A stretch of DNA of 64,000 nt from Massilia rubra (GTDB lineage: Bacteria; Pseudomonadota; Gammaproteobacteria; Burkholderiales; Burkholderiaceae_D): the NCBI RefSeq assembly GCF_011682065.1, contig NZ_VUYU01000015.1, positions 106,402 to 170,401 of the forward strand, written 5' to 3'. Positions 34,597-44,970 of the stretch are shown piece by piece. The position numbers and the translations under genes are program-made. Numbering within the stretch: position 1 is the stretch's first letter; each line of letters opens with the position of its first letter. Below the pieces are notes generated by a model that was not told the DNA's origin, did no database searches, and worked only from the letters and a program-made list of their open reading frames with translations.

Positions 34597-35145
34597 CTAG
34601 CGGCGCGCGCCCGGCAGATGATTGCGGCCCGCCGGATCGTGCCGGAAGCCGGCGAGAACCGTCTCGAACAGCCCCAGGCTGCGCGCGTAGCGCTGCTGCT
34701 CCATCGCCGTGGAGGAGCGCAGGAACTTGAGCACATAATAGTCGGCCAGCAGGTCGCCCTGCGCTTCCATGTTGAAGTCGGCCAGCGTCTTGTGCGCTGC
34801 CAGCTCGTACACATAGCTCAAGCCGATGCGCACCCCGCCGCGCCACCACACCGGGTAACCCAGCTGGTGTTGCCACACATGCACCATCTCGTGCATGAAC
34901 CAGTGGCGCGCGTGTTCGCTGCCGGCCGAAAAATCGGGCAGGCAGCGGGAGTGATGAAAGTAGATGGTGCCGTTGGGCGTCATGGCGCAGTTTTTCGGCT
35001 GCAGCCCAAACGGCAGGTAACGCCGCGCGTGCACCTCGACCCGCGCGTAATCGATGGACTCGCCGAACAGCCTGGAGGCCATCTTGATTTCACCAGGCGT
35101 CATGGGACGCCCAGGTTGGCCGCGCCAGAAAGGTCGCACTGCCAT
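34597..35145 (-). CDS. Putative HExxH zinc metallopeptidase, Vgr/Rhs-associated type
   Basis: A 182-aa protein with a zinc-peptidase signature HEMVHVWQHQ in the middle and an upstream block MTPGEIKMASRLFGESIDYA, a pattern I associate with small proteins near Vgr/Rhs genes in betaproteobacteria. There is no signal peptide. The ATG lies only 6 bp after the eda stop on the same strand, so it is probably read through from edd-eda although its content fits the T6SS side. The C terminus (AGRNHLPGARR) is basic. Enzymatic activity is inferred from the HExxH motif alone. Confidence 0.65.
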   Translation of the reverse strand: MAVRPFWRGQPGRPMTPGEIKMASRLFGESIDYARVEVHARRYLPFGLQPKNCAMTPNGTIYFHHSRCLPDFSAGSEHARHWFMHEMVHVWQHQLGYPVWWRGGVRIGLSYVYELAAHKTLADFNMEAQGDLLADYYVLKFLRSSTAMEQQRYARSLGLFETVLAGFRHDPAGRNHLPGARR

Positions 35146-35151
35146 CAAGCC

Positions 35152-35771
35152 TTAGCGCAGTGCAGACGCCGCCCTGGCCAGCTCGGTGATGCGGGCCCAG
35201 TCGCCGGCCAGGATCGCGTCCTTCGGCGTGAGCCACGAACCGCCCACACAGGCCACGTTCTTACACGCCAAAAACTGCGGCGCGGTCTCGATCGAAATGC
35301 CGCCGGTCGGGCAGAACGTCACATCCGGCAGCGGTCCGCCGATCGCATTGAGCATGCCCACGCCGCCCGCCGGCACCGCCGGGAACAGCTTGAGTTGACG
35401 AAAGCCCGCTTCGCGCGCGGCCATCACTTCGGACGGCGTCATCACGCCCGGCAGCAGCGGCAAGCCGCTTTTGCGCGCCGCCTCGATCAAGGAGGCGGTC
35501 AGGCCCGGCGAAACGCCGAACACCGCGCCCGCGTCGCGCGCCGCCGCAAATTCATCTGCCTGCGTCAGCGTGCCGACGCCGACAATGGCGCCTTCCACCT
35601 GCGCCATCGCGCGGATCGCGCCCAGGCCGTGCGCGGTGCGCAAGGTCACTTCGAGCACGCGGATGCCGCCCGCAACGAGCGCCTTTGCCAGCGGCACCGC
35701 ATGGTCTGGATCGTCGATGGCGATCACGGGAATCACGCTCGCCGAGCGCATGATGTCGAGTAGGGTCATGG

Positions 35772-35775
<4 letters not shown>
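35152..35775 (-). CDS. eda: KDPG aldolase (Entner-Doudoroff)
   Basis: Cleaves 2-keto-3-deoxy-6-phosphogluconate to pyruvate and glyceraldehyde-3-phosphate; 207 aa, usual length. The catalytic Glu42 (RVLEVTLRT) and the Schiff-base Lys129 (RQLKLFPA) are present, as are [11 protein letters not shown] and the phosphate-binding CPTGGIS. The start overlaps the edd stop by 4 bp (ATGA), giving the classical edd-eda unit. Confidence 0.97.
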
Positions 35776-37688
<1,913 letters not shown>

Positions 37689-37712
37689 GGTCGTTCCTTA
37701 TGAATTTATTTC

Positions 37713-37728
37713 GTGAAATTTTACTACA
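37713..37728 (-). promoter_or_regulatory. Candidate HexR operator upstream of edd-eda
   Basis: Minus-strand TGTAGTAAAATTTCAC. It shares the core TGTAGTRAAWTT with sites before pgi and zwf in this window, all genes of the classical HexR regulon, and hexR is encoded nearby. The position, 25 bp before the edd ATG, suits repression. Confidence 0.6.
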
Positions 37729-37862
37729 AAATTCGCCAGTACCGTACATCCCGGTCGCCAGGCTTGCTCACTTTAGTCATCCGTTGCCAAGCAACAGTCG
37801 ATGAAGATGACTGGCAACATCTATAAAGGCTGGCGCTCGACTACTTGAGGCCGCCAGTTTTT

Positions 37863-37878
37863 TGTAGTGAATTTACGT
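37863..37878 (+). promoter_or_regulatory. Candidate HexR operator upstream of pgi
   Basis: TGTAGTGAATTTACGT, a plus-strand member of the same motif set, 87 bp before the pgi ATG and divergent from the edd site. The inner GTGAATTTAC is close to a palindrome. Confidence 0.55.
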
Positions 37879-37964
37879 GAATTTCTGTATCATTCGATAA
37901 TCTTCTGCGATGCGCTGGCCGCGCGGCCGGCACCCGATTTTAACCAACCGAACAGCGAGTACCA

Positions 37965-39608
37965 ATGCGCCAGCCTGCCCTTACCTCCACCGCCAGCTTC
38001 CAGGCCCTCGAAACGCACGCGATCGAGGCCGAAGACTGGCAATTGCGCGGCCTGTTTGCCGCCGACCCGCAACGCTTCCCGAAACTGACCGTCGATGCGG
38101 CGGGTTTGTTCCTAGACTATTCAAAAAACCGGCTTGACGGGCGCACGCTTGAACTGCTGGTCGAGCTGGCGCAGGAGCGCGGCGTCGAAAACCAGCGCGA
38201 CGCCATGTTCGCCGGCGAGCGCATCAACCTCACCGAACGGCGCGCCGTGCTGCACACCGCCCTGCGCGCGCCGCGCGGCACGCCACTGGTGGTCGATGGC
38301 CAGGACGTCAACGCCGACGTCCACGAAGTGCTCGACCGGGTGCGCATCTTCACCGACGCCGTGCGCGCCGGCACCTGGCTTGGCCACGGCGGCAAACCGA
38401 TCACCGACATCGTCAACATCGGCATCGGCGGCTCCGACCTGGGACCGAAGATGATCTGCCTGGCGCTGCGTCAATACGCGCACCCGCGCCTGGCCATGCA
38501 CTTCGTCTCCAACGTCGACGGCCACGACATGGATGCTGCGCTCGGCAAGGTCAATCCCGACACCACGCTGTTCATCATCGCCTCGAAAACCTTCACCACC
38601 ACCGAAACCATGATGAACGCGCAGACCGCGCGCGCCTGGTTCCTGCAACACGCGCCGCAAGACGCGCTGGCGCGTCATTTCGTCGCCGTCTCCACCAACA
38701 CCGAAGCGATCAAGGCCTTCGGCATCGACCCGGCCAATATGTTCCCGTTCTGGGACTGGGTCGGCGGACGCTATTCGGTGTGGTCGGCGATCGGGCTGCC
38801 GGTCGCGCTGTGCGTCGGTTTCGGCCACTTCAGCGACCTGCTGGCCGGCGCGCACGCGATGGACCAGCACTTCCGGGAAGCGCCGCTCGAAGCGAACATG
38901 CCGGTGCTGCTTGCGCTGGTGGGCTTCTGGAACCGCCAGTTCCTCGCTTGCGGCTCGGTCTCGATCGCGCCCTACCACCAGGACCTGAACCGCTTCCCGG
39001 CCTACCTGCAGCAGCTCGACATGGAAAGCAACGGCAAGCGCGTGACCAAGGGCGGCCAGCCGGTCGACACCCCGACCTGCCCGGTGATCTGGGGCGATTG
39101 CGGCACCAACGGCCAGCACGCCTACTTCCAGCTGCTGCACCAGGGTACCGACATCACGCCGATCGACTTCATCGCCGCGCTGCGCCCCGGCCACGAACTG
39201 GAAAACCACCACGCCGCGCTGCTGGCAAACTGCTTCGCCCAGTCGGAAGCCTTCATGCGCGGCAAAACCATCGACGAAGTGCGGATCGATTTGCAGGCGC
39301 AAGGCTTGTCGCTGGCCGAAATCGAAGCGCTGGCGCCGCACAAGACCTTCCCCGGCAACCGTCCGAGCAATACGATCCTGATGGAGTACCTCAAGCCCTA
39401 CACGCTCGGCGCCCTGGTCGCGCTGTACGAGCACAAGACCTTCGTGCAGGGCGTGATCTGGGATGTGAACAGTTTCGATCAGTGGGGCGTTGAACTGGGC
39501 AAGGTGCTGGCCAAGAAGATCGAGGCCGAACTGACCGGCGAGCCGCAGCCCGATCTGCACGACAGCTCCACCAATGGCCTGATCGCCATGGCCAAGGCGG
39601 CGGTGTAA
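37965..39608 (+). CDS. pgi: Glucose-6-phosphate isomerase
   Basis: Interconverts glucose-6-phosphate and fructose-6-phosphate, feeding or draining the Entner-Doudoroff pathway; 547 aa, normal length. Signature regions: VNIGIGGSDLGPKM, FIIASKTFTTTETMMNA, FPFWDWVGGRYSVWSAIG, GSVSIAPYHQDLNRFPAYLQ and the C-terminal TFVQGVIWDVNSFDQWGVEL. It is divergent from edd-eda, and the following lactonase gene overlaps its stop (TAATG), so both are one transcript. Confidence 0.97.
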   Translation: MRQPALTSTASFQALETHAIEAEDWQLRGLFAADPQRFPKLTVDAAGLFLDYSKNRLDGRTLELLVELAQERGVENQRDAMFAGERINLTERRAVLHTALRAPRGTPLVVDGQDVNADVHEVLDRVRIFTDAVRAGTWLGHGGKPITDIVNIGIGGSDLGPKMICLALRQYAHPRLAMHFVSNVDGHDMDAALGKVNPDTTLFIIASKTFTTTETMMNAQTARAWFLQHAPQDALARHFVAVSTNTEAIKAFGIDPANMFPFWDWVGGRYSVWSAIGLPVALCVGFGHFSDLLAGAHAMDQHFREAPLEANMPVLLALVGFWNRQFLACGSVSIAPYHQDLNRFPAYLQQLDMESNGKRVTKGGQPVDTPTCPVIWGDCGTNGQHAYFQLLHQGTDITPIDFIAALRPGHELENHHAALLANCFAQSEAFMRGKTIDEVRIDLQAQGLSLAEIEALAPHKTFPGNRPSNTILMEYLKPYTLGALVALYEHKTFVQGVIWDVNSFDQWGVELGKVLAKKIEAELTGEPQPDLHDSSTNGLIAMAKAAV

Positions 39609-40516
39609 TGGGTACCGACGCCATCGCAGCGGCCATCACGCTCGCCTACGACACCCCGATGCTGGTGGGCGAATGCCCGCTCTGGCACGCCGCCGAACAG
39701 ACCTTGTACTGGGTCGACATCGGCGGCTTTACGGTGCACGCGCTGCACCCGGCCAGCGGCGCGCACCGCCACTGGAGCATGGCGACCGAACCGGCGGCGC
39801 TGGCCATCCACGCCGGCGGCGGCCTGGTGGTGGCCACGCGCGCCGGCTTCGTGCACCTCGACACCGCCAGCGGCGCGATAACCGACATCGCCGCCGCGCC
39901 GTACGACACCGCCACCACGCGCTTTAACGATGGCCGGGTGGACGCGGCCGGGCGCTTCTGGGTCGGCACCATTTACGAGCCGCGCGACCAGCAGGCGGCG
40001 CAGATGTTCTGCCTGGAGAAAGGCGTTATCAGCCTCAAATGGTCGGGCGGGATGATGAATTCGAACGGACTCGGTTTTACGCCGGACGGGCAAGCGATGT
40101 ATCACGCCGACACCGCCGCGCACCGGATCGACCGCTATCGCTTCGACGTCGCAAGCGCAGAAGCGAAGGCGCGCGAGACGTTCCAGCTGTTTTCGGCCGA
40201 TAAAAAGGCGGACGACTACGGCGGGCGGCCCGATGGCGCCGCCGTCGACAGCGAAGGCGCGTACTGGTGCGCGATGTTCGAAGGCGCGCGCCTGCTGCGC
40301 TTTGCGGCATCGGGCGAACTGCTGCGCGAAGTGAAGCTGCCGGTCAAGTGCCCGACCATGATCGCGTTCGGCGGCGACGACTTGCGCACCTTGTATGTAA
40401 CCAGCGCCAGCCACGGGCGACCGGAGGCGGAGCGCGCGAGCTATCCCTTGAATGGCTGCGTACTGTCGCTGAGGGTGGATGTGGCGGGGCGGGAGGAAAA
40501 CAAGTACCAGCCGTAG
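39608..40516 (+). CDS. SMP-30/gluconolactonase-family lactonase
   Basis: A six-bladed beta-propeller metal-dependent lactonase, 302 aa. Family landmarks: LVGECPLWHAAEQTLYWVDI with the metal-binding Glu, TTRFNDGRVDAAGRFWVGT (Asn-Asp-Gly), NGLGFTPDGQAMYHADT and DGAAVDSEGAYWCAMFEG (second metal Asp). It starts on the pgi stop codon. No classical 6-phosphogluconolactonase (pgl) is in the zwf cluster, so this enzyme may hydrolyse gluconolactone or stand in for Pgl; that is an inference from context. Confidence 0.9.
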   Translation: MGTDAIAAAITLAYDTPMLVGECPLWHAAEQTLYWVDIGGFTVHALHPASGAHRHWSMATEPAALAIHAGGGLVVATRAGFVHLDTASGAITDIAAAPYDTATTRFNDGRVDAAGRFWVGTIYEPRDQQAAQMFCLEKGVISLKWSGGMMNSNGLGFTPDGQAMYHADTAAHRIDRYRFDVASAEAKARETFQLFSADKKADDYGGRPDGAAVDSEGAYWCAMFEGARLLRFAASGELLREVKLPVKCPTMIAFGGDDLRTLYVTSASHGRPEAERASYPLNGCVLSLRVDVAGREENKYQP

Positions 40517-40607
40517 CCCCATCGTATTTCGCCAGCCTTCAAACCGTCGGTCCTGCCAGTTGAAGTGGCAGGAACGACGGTGTTGACGCCAGCGATATGC
40601 GCAACAG

Positions 40608-41357
40608 CTACAACTTCGGCGTCATCGTATACAAATTCTTGAACTCATTCTCCGTCCCCGGCCCCTTCTCTTTGCCCTGCATCTCGCGCTTGAGCACCAC
40701 CAGCCGGTTATTCACCACCCCGAAGGTGAACTCTTCCTTCGTGGTCTTCTCATACGACATGAACACCATCAGCTTGGCCTTGATCGTGTGCGTCGTCACC
40801 GCCCCCAGCGGCACCCCGTCCGGCCCGAGCCAGAAACGCGCTTCAATCGTATTGTCCTTGATGCTGACGTTCTGGTTCACCTCTTCCTGCGGCGTCATCA
40901 TCAGCTCCACCAGCCTGGCCGGCTTGCCCTGATACGTATCGGCGCGCTCCGCCTTGAACTGGCTGATCGCCAGCATCTGCAGCAAGCGCGGCGCGTAATT
41001 CATCGCCATCGCCAGGCGCGGCGCGGAACTCGACGACACCAGTTGCGACAAAGCCTGCTTGCGCTTGGCTCCCTTCGCCACGCTCGACTCGTCCGCCGCG
41101 CGCTTGAGCAGCCCGCGGTCCCAGCGGATCACCAACCCGGCCGGATCGTCCTCCACCTGCGCCGCCGCCATCGCCGTTTCCGGCCCCTTGAGCGGCTTGG
41201 CGTCGAACTCCGTGTGCGTCTCGCGCACCTCGTATGCCGCCCGCAGCGTGCCCTGGCCCTGCAACAGCCCCAGCGCCGCTTTCATGTCGTCCAGGCCGTT
41301 CGCGCACGCCGGACCGGCGGCCAGCAGCGCCGCTATTACCAAGTATTTCATATCCAT
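40608..41357 (-). CDS. Exported hypothetical protein
   Basis: A 249-aa protein with a signal peptide (MKYLVIAALLAAGPACA, cleavage before NGLDD). The mature part is helix-rich at first and then shows strands resembling an outer-membrane lipoprotein-sorting-type barrel half (ARFWLGPDGVPLGAV, EFTFGVVNNRLVVLKREM). It ends with EFKNLYTMTPKL. No cysteine follows the signal, so it is not a lipoprotein. Function not recognised; it converges on the lactonase gene and shows no functional link. Confidence 0.75.
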   Translation of the reverse strand: MDMKYLVIAALLAAGPACANGLDDMKAALGLLQGQGTLRAAYEVRETHTEFDAKPLKGPETAMAAAQVEDDPAGLVIRWDRGLLKRAADESSVAKGAKRKQALSQLVSSSSAPRLAMAMNYAPRLLQMLAISQFKAERADTYQGKPARLVELMMTPQEEVNQNVSIKDNTIEARFWLGPDGVPLGAVTTHTIKAKLMVFMSYEKTTKEEFTFGVVNNRLVVLKREMQGKEKGPGTENEFKNLYTMTPKL

Positions 41358-41543
41358 CCTATCGAGTTAATCGCTACCAGGGCGATCGAGGGTTGTGGGA
41401 TTGCCATCGATTCCGCTGAGTAATATACCTGCTAACAACGGTGCACGGCAAAATGGCAGTTGTACTGAAACGATTGGATGCCCGGTGATAAACTAGCGTG
41501 CAATTAAGAATGCATAAAACACATTGAAGGAAGTCATTTGAAC

Positions 41544-43100
41544 ATGCTGGTCAAAACAGGCATCACCGGACTGGACGAAGTTCTGCTGGGGGGCATCCCA
41601 CGTGGCAACAACCTGATCGTGGAAGGCGCGCCCGGCACCGGCAAGACCACGCTCGGCCTGGGATTCATCTACGCCGGCGCGGCCCTGTACGACGAACCCG
41701 GCGCCATCGTCTCGTTCGAACTCGATACGGCCAAGCTGCTGCGCGACGCGGCGGGCTTCAACTGGGACCTGCAAGGCTTGATTGACGCCGGCAAGATCAA
41801 GGTGATCCAGACCAGTCCGGCCGTGCTGCTCGGCGAGTTCCGCAATGCCGACGGCGCCTTTGCCGACGCCCTCAAGTCGATCGGCGCCAAGCGCCTGCTG
41901 ATCGACGGCCTGACCCCGATGCGCCTGTACGCCGAAGTGCACGACAAGCCGTTCCGCGAAGACGTGCACCTGCTCATCGAAGGCCTGGCGCGCATGGGCG
42001 TGACCACCATGGTCACGGCCGAACGCGACGAGAGCCTCGGTTCGGTGCCGTCGCACGAGCGCTTCGTGTTCGACACCATCATCTCGCTGGCGCGCGAAGA
42101 GCACCGCCGCCGCGTGCACCGGCGCCTGACGGTACTCAAGTCGCGCGGCCAGGATTTCATCGCCGGCAGCCACACCATGCGCATCGAAGGCGGGCGCGGG
42201 GTCCACGTCTACCGCCGCGCGCAGTCGCGCCCGATCAGCCTGAACGACCAGCAAACCTCCGACCAGCGCATCTCGACCGGCTCGAAGGCCATCGACGAGA
42301 TGATGGACGGCGGCCTGTATGCCGGTTCGGTCACCATGGTCAGCGGCATCTCGGGCACCGGCAAGACGGTGTTCAGCGTGCAGTTCCTCACCGCGGCCAT
42401 CAGCACCGGCCACAAGACGCTACTGGTGAGCCTGGACGAACACCCGCGCCAGTTGATCCGCAACGCCGCCACCCTCGGGTTCGACCTGGCCGGCCTGATG
42501 GACAAGGGAGAACTGTTCATCCACTACGAGTCCCCGCTCGAACTCGAACTCGATATCCACTTCGACCGCATCATCAAGCTGGTCGAGGAAAAGGGCATCG
42601 ACTGCGTGGTCTTCGACTCGTGCGCGGTGTACGAGATGACCAGCCCGACCGAGGTGGCCGACTACCTGTACGCGCTGGCCACCTTCTTCAAGAACCGGCT
42701 GGCGACCATCCTCTTCAATTACGAGAGCCCCGAGCTGCTCGGCATTTCGCAGATCAGCGAAGAGCTCAAGGGCTCGCACCTGGTCGACAACATCATCCTG
42801 CTCAATTATGTCGAAATCTCCACCGTGCTGCGGCGCGCGATCGCCGTGCCCAAGGTGCGCGGCAGCCGCAATCGCCAGATCACGCGCGAATACGTGATTG
42901 CCGAAGGCGGCTTGCAGCTGCTCGACGAAGAAGGCGCTTACGCCGATCCGGCCGGCGTGGTGCCGCAGTTGCCGTTTTCCTCGTATTACGGCCTGCTTTC
43001 GCGCTCGCCGTCGCGCCAGAGTCCTCTCATCGAAGACGCCGTGGCGCGCGGCGCGCCCCTGCCCGACTCGGTCGAACTGCCGACCGATAATCCGACATGA
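41544..43100 (+). CDS. KaiC-like double-domain RecA-fold ATPase
   Basis: A 518-aa cytosolic protein with two tandem KaiC domains, close to the length of cyanobacterial KaiC. The first has Walker A EGAPGTGKTTLG and a Walker B-like RLLIDGLTP; the second has SGISGTGKTVFS and CVVFDSCAVYEM. An AAGGAAG ribosome site serves either the ATG at 41544 or an in-frame TTG at 41538. KaiC homologues outside cyanobacteria exist without KaiA/KaiB and several couple to kinases. Here the next gene is a histidine kinase whose ATG overlaps this stop, so the two probably form one signalling unit. Confidence 0.9.
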   Translation: MLVKTGITGLDEVLLGGIPRGNNLIVEGAPGTGKTTLGLGFIYAGAALYDEPGAIVSFELDTAKLLRDAAGFNWDLQGLIDAGKIKVIQTSPAVLLGEFRNADGAFADALKSIGAKRLLIDGLTPMRLYAEVHDKPFREDVHLLIEGLARMGVTTMVTAERDESLGSVPSHERFVFDTIISLAREEHRRRVHRRLTVLKSRGQDFIAGSHTMRIEGGRGVHVYRRAQSRPISLNDQQTSDQRISTGSKAIDEMMDGGLYAGSVTMVSGISGTGKTVFSVQFLTAAISTGHKTLLVSLDEHPRQLIRNAATLGFDLAGLMDKGELFIHYESPLELELDIHFDRIIKLVEEKGIDCVVFDSCAVYEMTSPTEVADYLYALATFFKNRLATILFNYESPELLGISQISEELKGSHLVDNIILLNYVEISTVLRRAIAVPKVRGSRNRQITREYVIAEGGLQLLDEEGAYADPAGVVPQLPFSSYYGLLSRSPSRQSPLIEDAVARGAPLPDSVELPTDNPT

Positions 43101-44320
43101 TCAACCTGGCCGTCGCCAGCGATGCCGGCATCGACTGGGATGAATGGATCACGCCGCTGACCCAGTTTTCGCAGGCCAGCGGCCTGACGGTGTCGCTGTA
43201 CGACGTGCGCGGTTGGCGCCAGGTGGGGCCGCTGGTGGCCTCCTCCACCGCGCGCGTGCTCGCCACATCGGCCTTGTGGCGCGACGACGGCCCCGGCACG
43301 GCCCTGGAGAAGCGCATCGCCGCGCGCGTGTTCGCCGGCCAGAGCGCCGAAGAAAGCAGTTTTCATGGCATGCGCGTGTGCAGCCTGGCGCTGACCCAGT
43401 TCGGCCAGGTGTACGGGGTGCTGGTGTACGGCTGGCGCTTCAACGATTTCAGTTCGCCGATGGCGTGCGAGAGCATCGGCGCGCAAGTGGGCGTGTCGGG
43501 CCATGCGCTGTGGAGCGAGGTGCGGCTCGAGTCGCCGGTGTCCGAAGCGCGCCTGGCTACCTATGGCGCGCTGCTGCAAACGCTGGCCGGCTCGATCGAC
43601 CGCCAGCGCGAAACCATCGAAGAACTCAATCGCGTCAACCGCGCGCGCGACCTGTTTCTGGCGACCGTGTCGCACGAGATGCGCACGCCGCTGTCGGCGC
43701 TGTCGATGCGCATCGAGGTGCTGCTCAAAACCGTGAGCGACCTGCCGCCGAAGGTGGAAAGCGGCTTGATGGCGATGCGCGTGCACATCGGCCAGGAAGC
43801 GGCCATGATCGACGACCTGATCGACGCCGCGCGCACCCTGACCGGGCAAATGTCGATCACGCGCACCGCCGTGACGCTGGGACAGGTGCTGCGCGACGCC
43901 TTGTCGACGGTGGAAGGCAGCGCCAGCGAAAAGGAGATCATGCTGGCGGTCACGCCGGTCGATTACGGCGACCGGGTGCGCTTGGAAGCGGACGGGCGGC
44001 GCTTGCAGCAGGTGCTGTGGAACCTGCTGTTCAACGCGATCAAGTTCACGCCGCGCGGCGGCACCATCCGCGTGGCGATCAGCGAGGGCGCCGAGCAGGT
44101 GGAAATCGCCGTGGCCGATTCGGGCCAGGGCATCGCGGCGCACGATCTGCCGCACGTGTTCGGAGCCTTCAACCTGCAGCGCCACGCCAATGCGGCCGGA
44201 CTGGGACTCGGTTTGTACATCGCGCGCCACCTGGTGGAGCTGCACGGCGGCTCGCTGTCGGTGGCCAGCGCGGGCAGGGACAAGGGGACCACGTTTACGA
44301 TCCGCTTGCCGGTAAAGTGA
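43097..44320 (+). CDS. Soluble sensor histidine kinase coupled to KaiC-like gene
   Basis: A 407-aa kinase without membrane segments. An N-terminal domain of about 140 residues (ITPLTQFSQASGLTVSLYDV... to ...YGVLVYGWRFND) looks GAF/PocR-like. A helix leads to the H-box ATVSHEMRTPLSALSMRI and the ATPase domain with N-box LFNAIKFTPRG, G1 VADSGQGIA and G2 GLGLGLYIARHLVELHGG. It overlaps the kaiC-like stop (ATGA). The pairing recalls KaiC-SasA, but the sensor domain is not KaiB-like. No response regulator is adjacent. Confidence 0.92.
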   Translation: MINLAVASDAGIDWDEWITPLTQFSQASGLTVSLYDVRGWRQVGPLVASSTARVLATSALWRDDGPGTALEKRIAARVFAGQSAEESSFHGMRVCSLALTQFGQVYGVLVYGWRFNDFSSPMACESIGAQVGVSGHALWSEVRLESPVSEARLATYGALLQTLAGSIDRQRETIEELNRVNRARDLFLATVSHEMRTPLSALSMRIEVLLKTVSDLPPKVESGLMAMRVHIGQEAAMIDDLIDAARTLTGQMSITRTAVTLGQVLRDALSTVEGSASEKEIMLAVTPVDYGDRVRLEADGRRLQQVLWNLLFNAIKFTPRGGTIRVAISEGAEQVEIAVADSGQGIAAHDLPHVFGAFNLQRHANAAGLGLGLYIARHLVELHGGSLSVASAGRDKGTTFTIRLPVK

Positions 44321-44350
44321 GTGGGCAATACCCGCAAGCGGCCAATGTCC

Positions 44351-44869
44351 TTACTTCTGCTGCGCACAGAACGCCGGCACCTGGCCGAGTTCACCCAGCC
44401 AGGCGCACATGGTACCCCTGGCAAACGGAAAGGCGGGATGCGGGTCTTGCGGATCGACGTTCGGTGTCGGCATGCTGCTTTCCAGCGGCGGCGACCCCGG
44501 CGCAAGATCGGGATGCGCATGGGCAAAGGTGCCGCAGCGATTCAACTCGTAGATCCAGGCATGCAGCATGTGGAATTGCGGCGTCCACTTGACATCGGGG
44601 GCGACCGGCAAGCCTTTCGCAACGGCACTCGCCGGCAGGCACTGTTTCGGGCTCAGCCCCTGCCGGAACAAAGGCTGTGCTCCGGGCACGAAGCAGGCAG
44701 GCCGTACGGCCGCCCGTAACGCGTCCGTTCCAGCCAAGGTTATCAGCGCGGCGAGCGCCGACCTTGCGGCATCCTGATGTTTTCGGGCAGGCGGATCGAA
44801 TCGGCTTGATCTGGAAATACGTAGTAAAATTTCTTGCGAACCACATATATATGTAGTAAATTTACACAA
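44351..44869 (-). CDS. Hypothetical Cys-containing protein, start uncertain, possibly decayed
   Basis: An open frame whose C-terminal 100 residues (WTPQFHMLHAWIYELNRCGT... to ...LGELGQVPAFCAQQK) have the GC-rich codon pattern of real genes. The first part runs across the zwf promoter and repeats and is unlikely to be coding. No ATG with a ribosome site lies at a sensible place; a GTG near 44690 is possible. It may be a gene that lost its 5' end, or an exported protein with an unusual start. Function unknown. Confidence 0.35.
   Translation of the reverse strand: MCKFTTYICGSQEILLRISRSSRFDPPARKHQDAARSALAALITLAGTDALRAAVRPACFVPGAQPLFRQGLSPKQCLPASAVAKGLPVAPDVKWTPQFHMLHAWIYELNRCGTFAHAHPDLAPGSPPLESSMPTPNVDPQDPHPAFPFARGTMCAWLGELGQVPAFCAQQK
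44820..44835 (+). promoter_or_regulatory. Candidate HexR operator 1 upstream of zwf
   Basis: CGTAGTAAAATTTCTT, sharing 13 consecutive bases (GTAGTAAAATTTC) with the site upstream of edd. It lies 32 bp (three helical turns) upstream of the second zwf site. Confidence 0.55.
44852..44867 (+). promoter_or_regulatory. Candidate HexR operator 2 upstream of zwf
   Basis: TGTAGTAAATTTACAC, the most symmetric member (inner palindrome GTAAATTTAC, outer TGT...ACA). It is about 100 bp before the zwf ATG and in phase with operator 1. Confidence 0.65.
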
Positions 44870-44970
44870 ACAGCTTCGCTACCCTTTCTGCTTGTGCTCC
44901 CTTGCGTGCGCCAGCCGGCGGCAACTAGCGGCATCATCATCCGGCCCCCTACTTTCTGCGATCACATACT

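Noticed and set aside
27978..35145. Integrated prophage or transposon carrying the T6SS cargo genes
   Set aside because: No integrase, transposase, direct repeats or tRNA border is visible; only the base composition of the toxin end suggests transfer.
41544..43100. A full circadian oscillator
   Set aside because: There is no kaiA or kaiB in the window and the kinase sensor domain is not KaiB-like; only a KaiC-like ATPase is supported.
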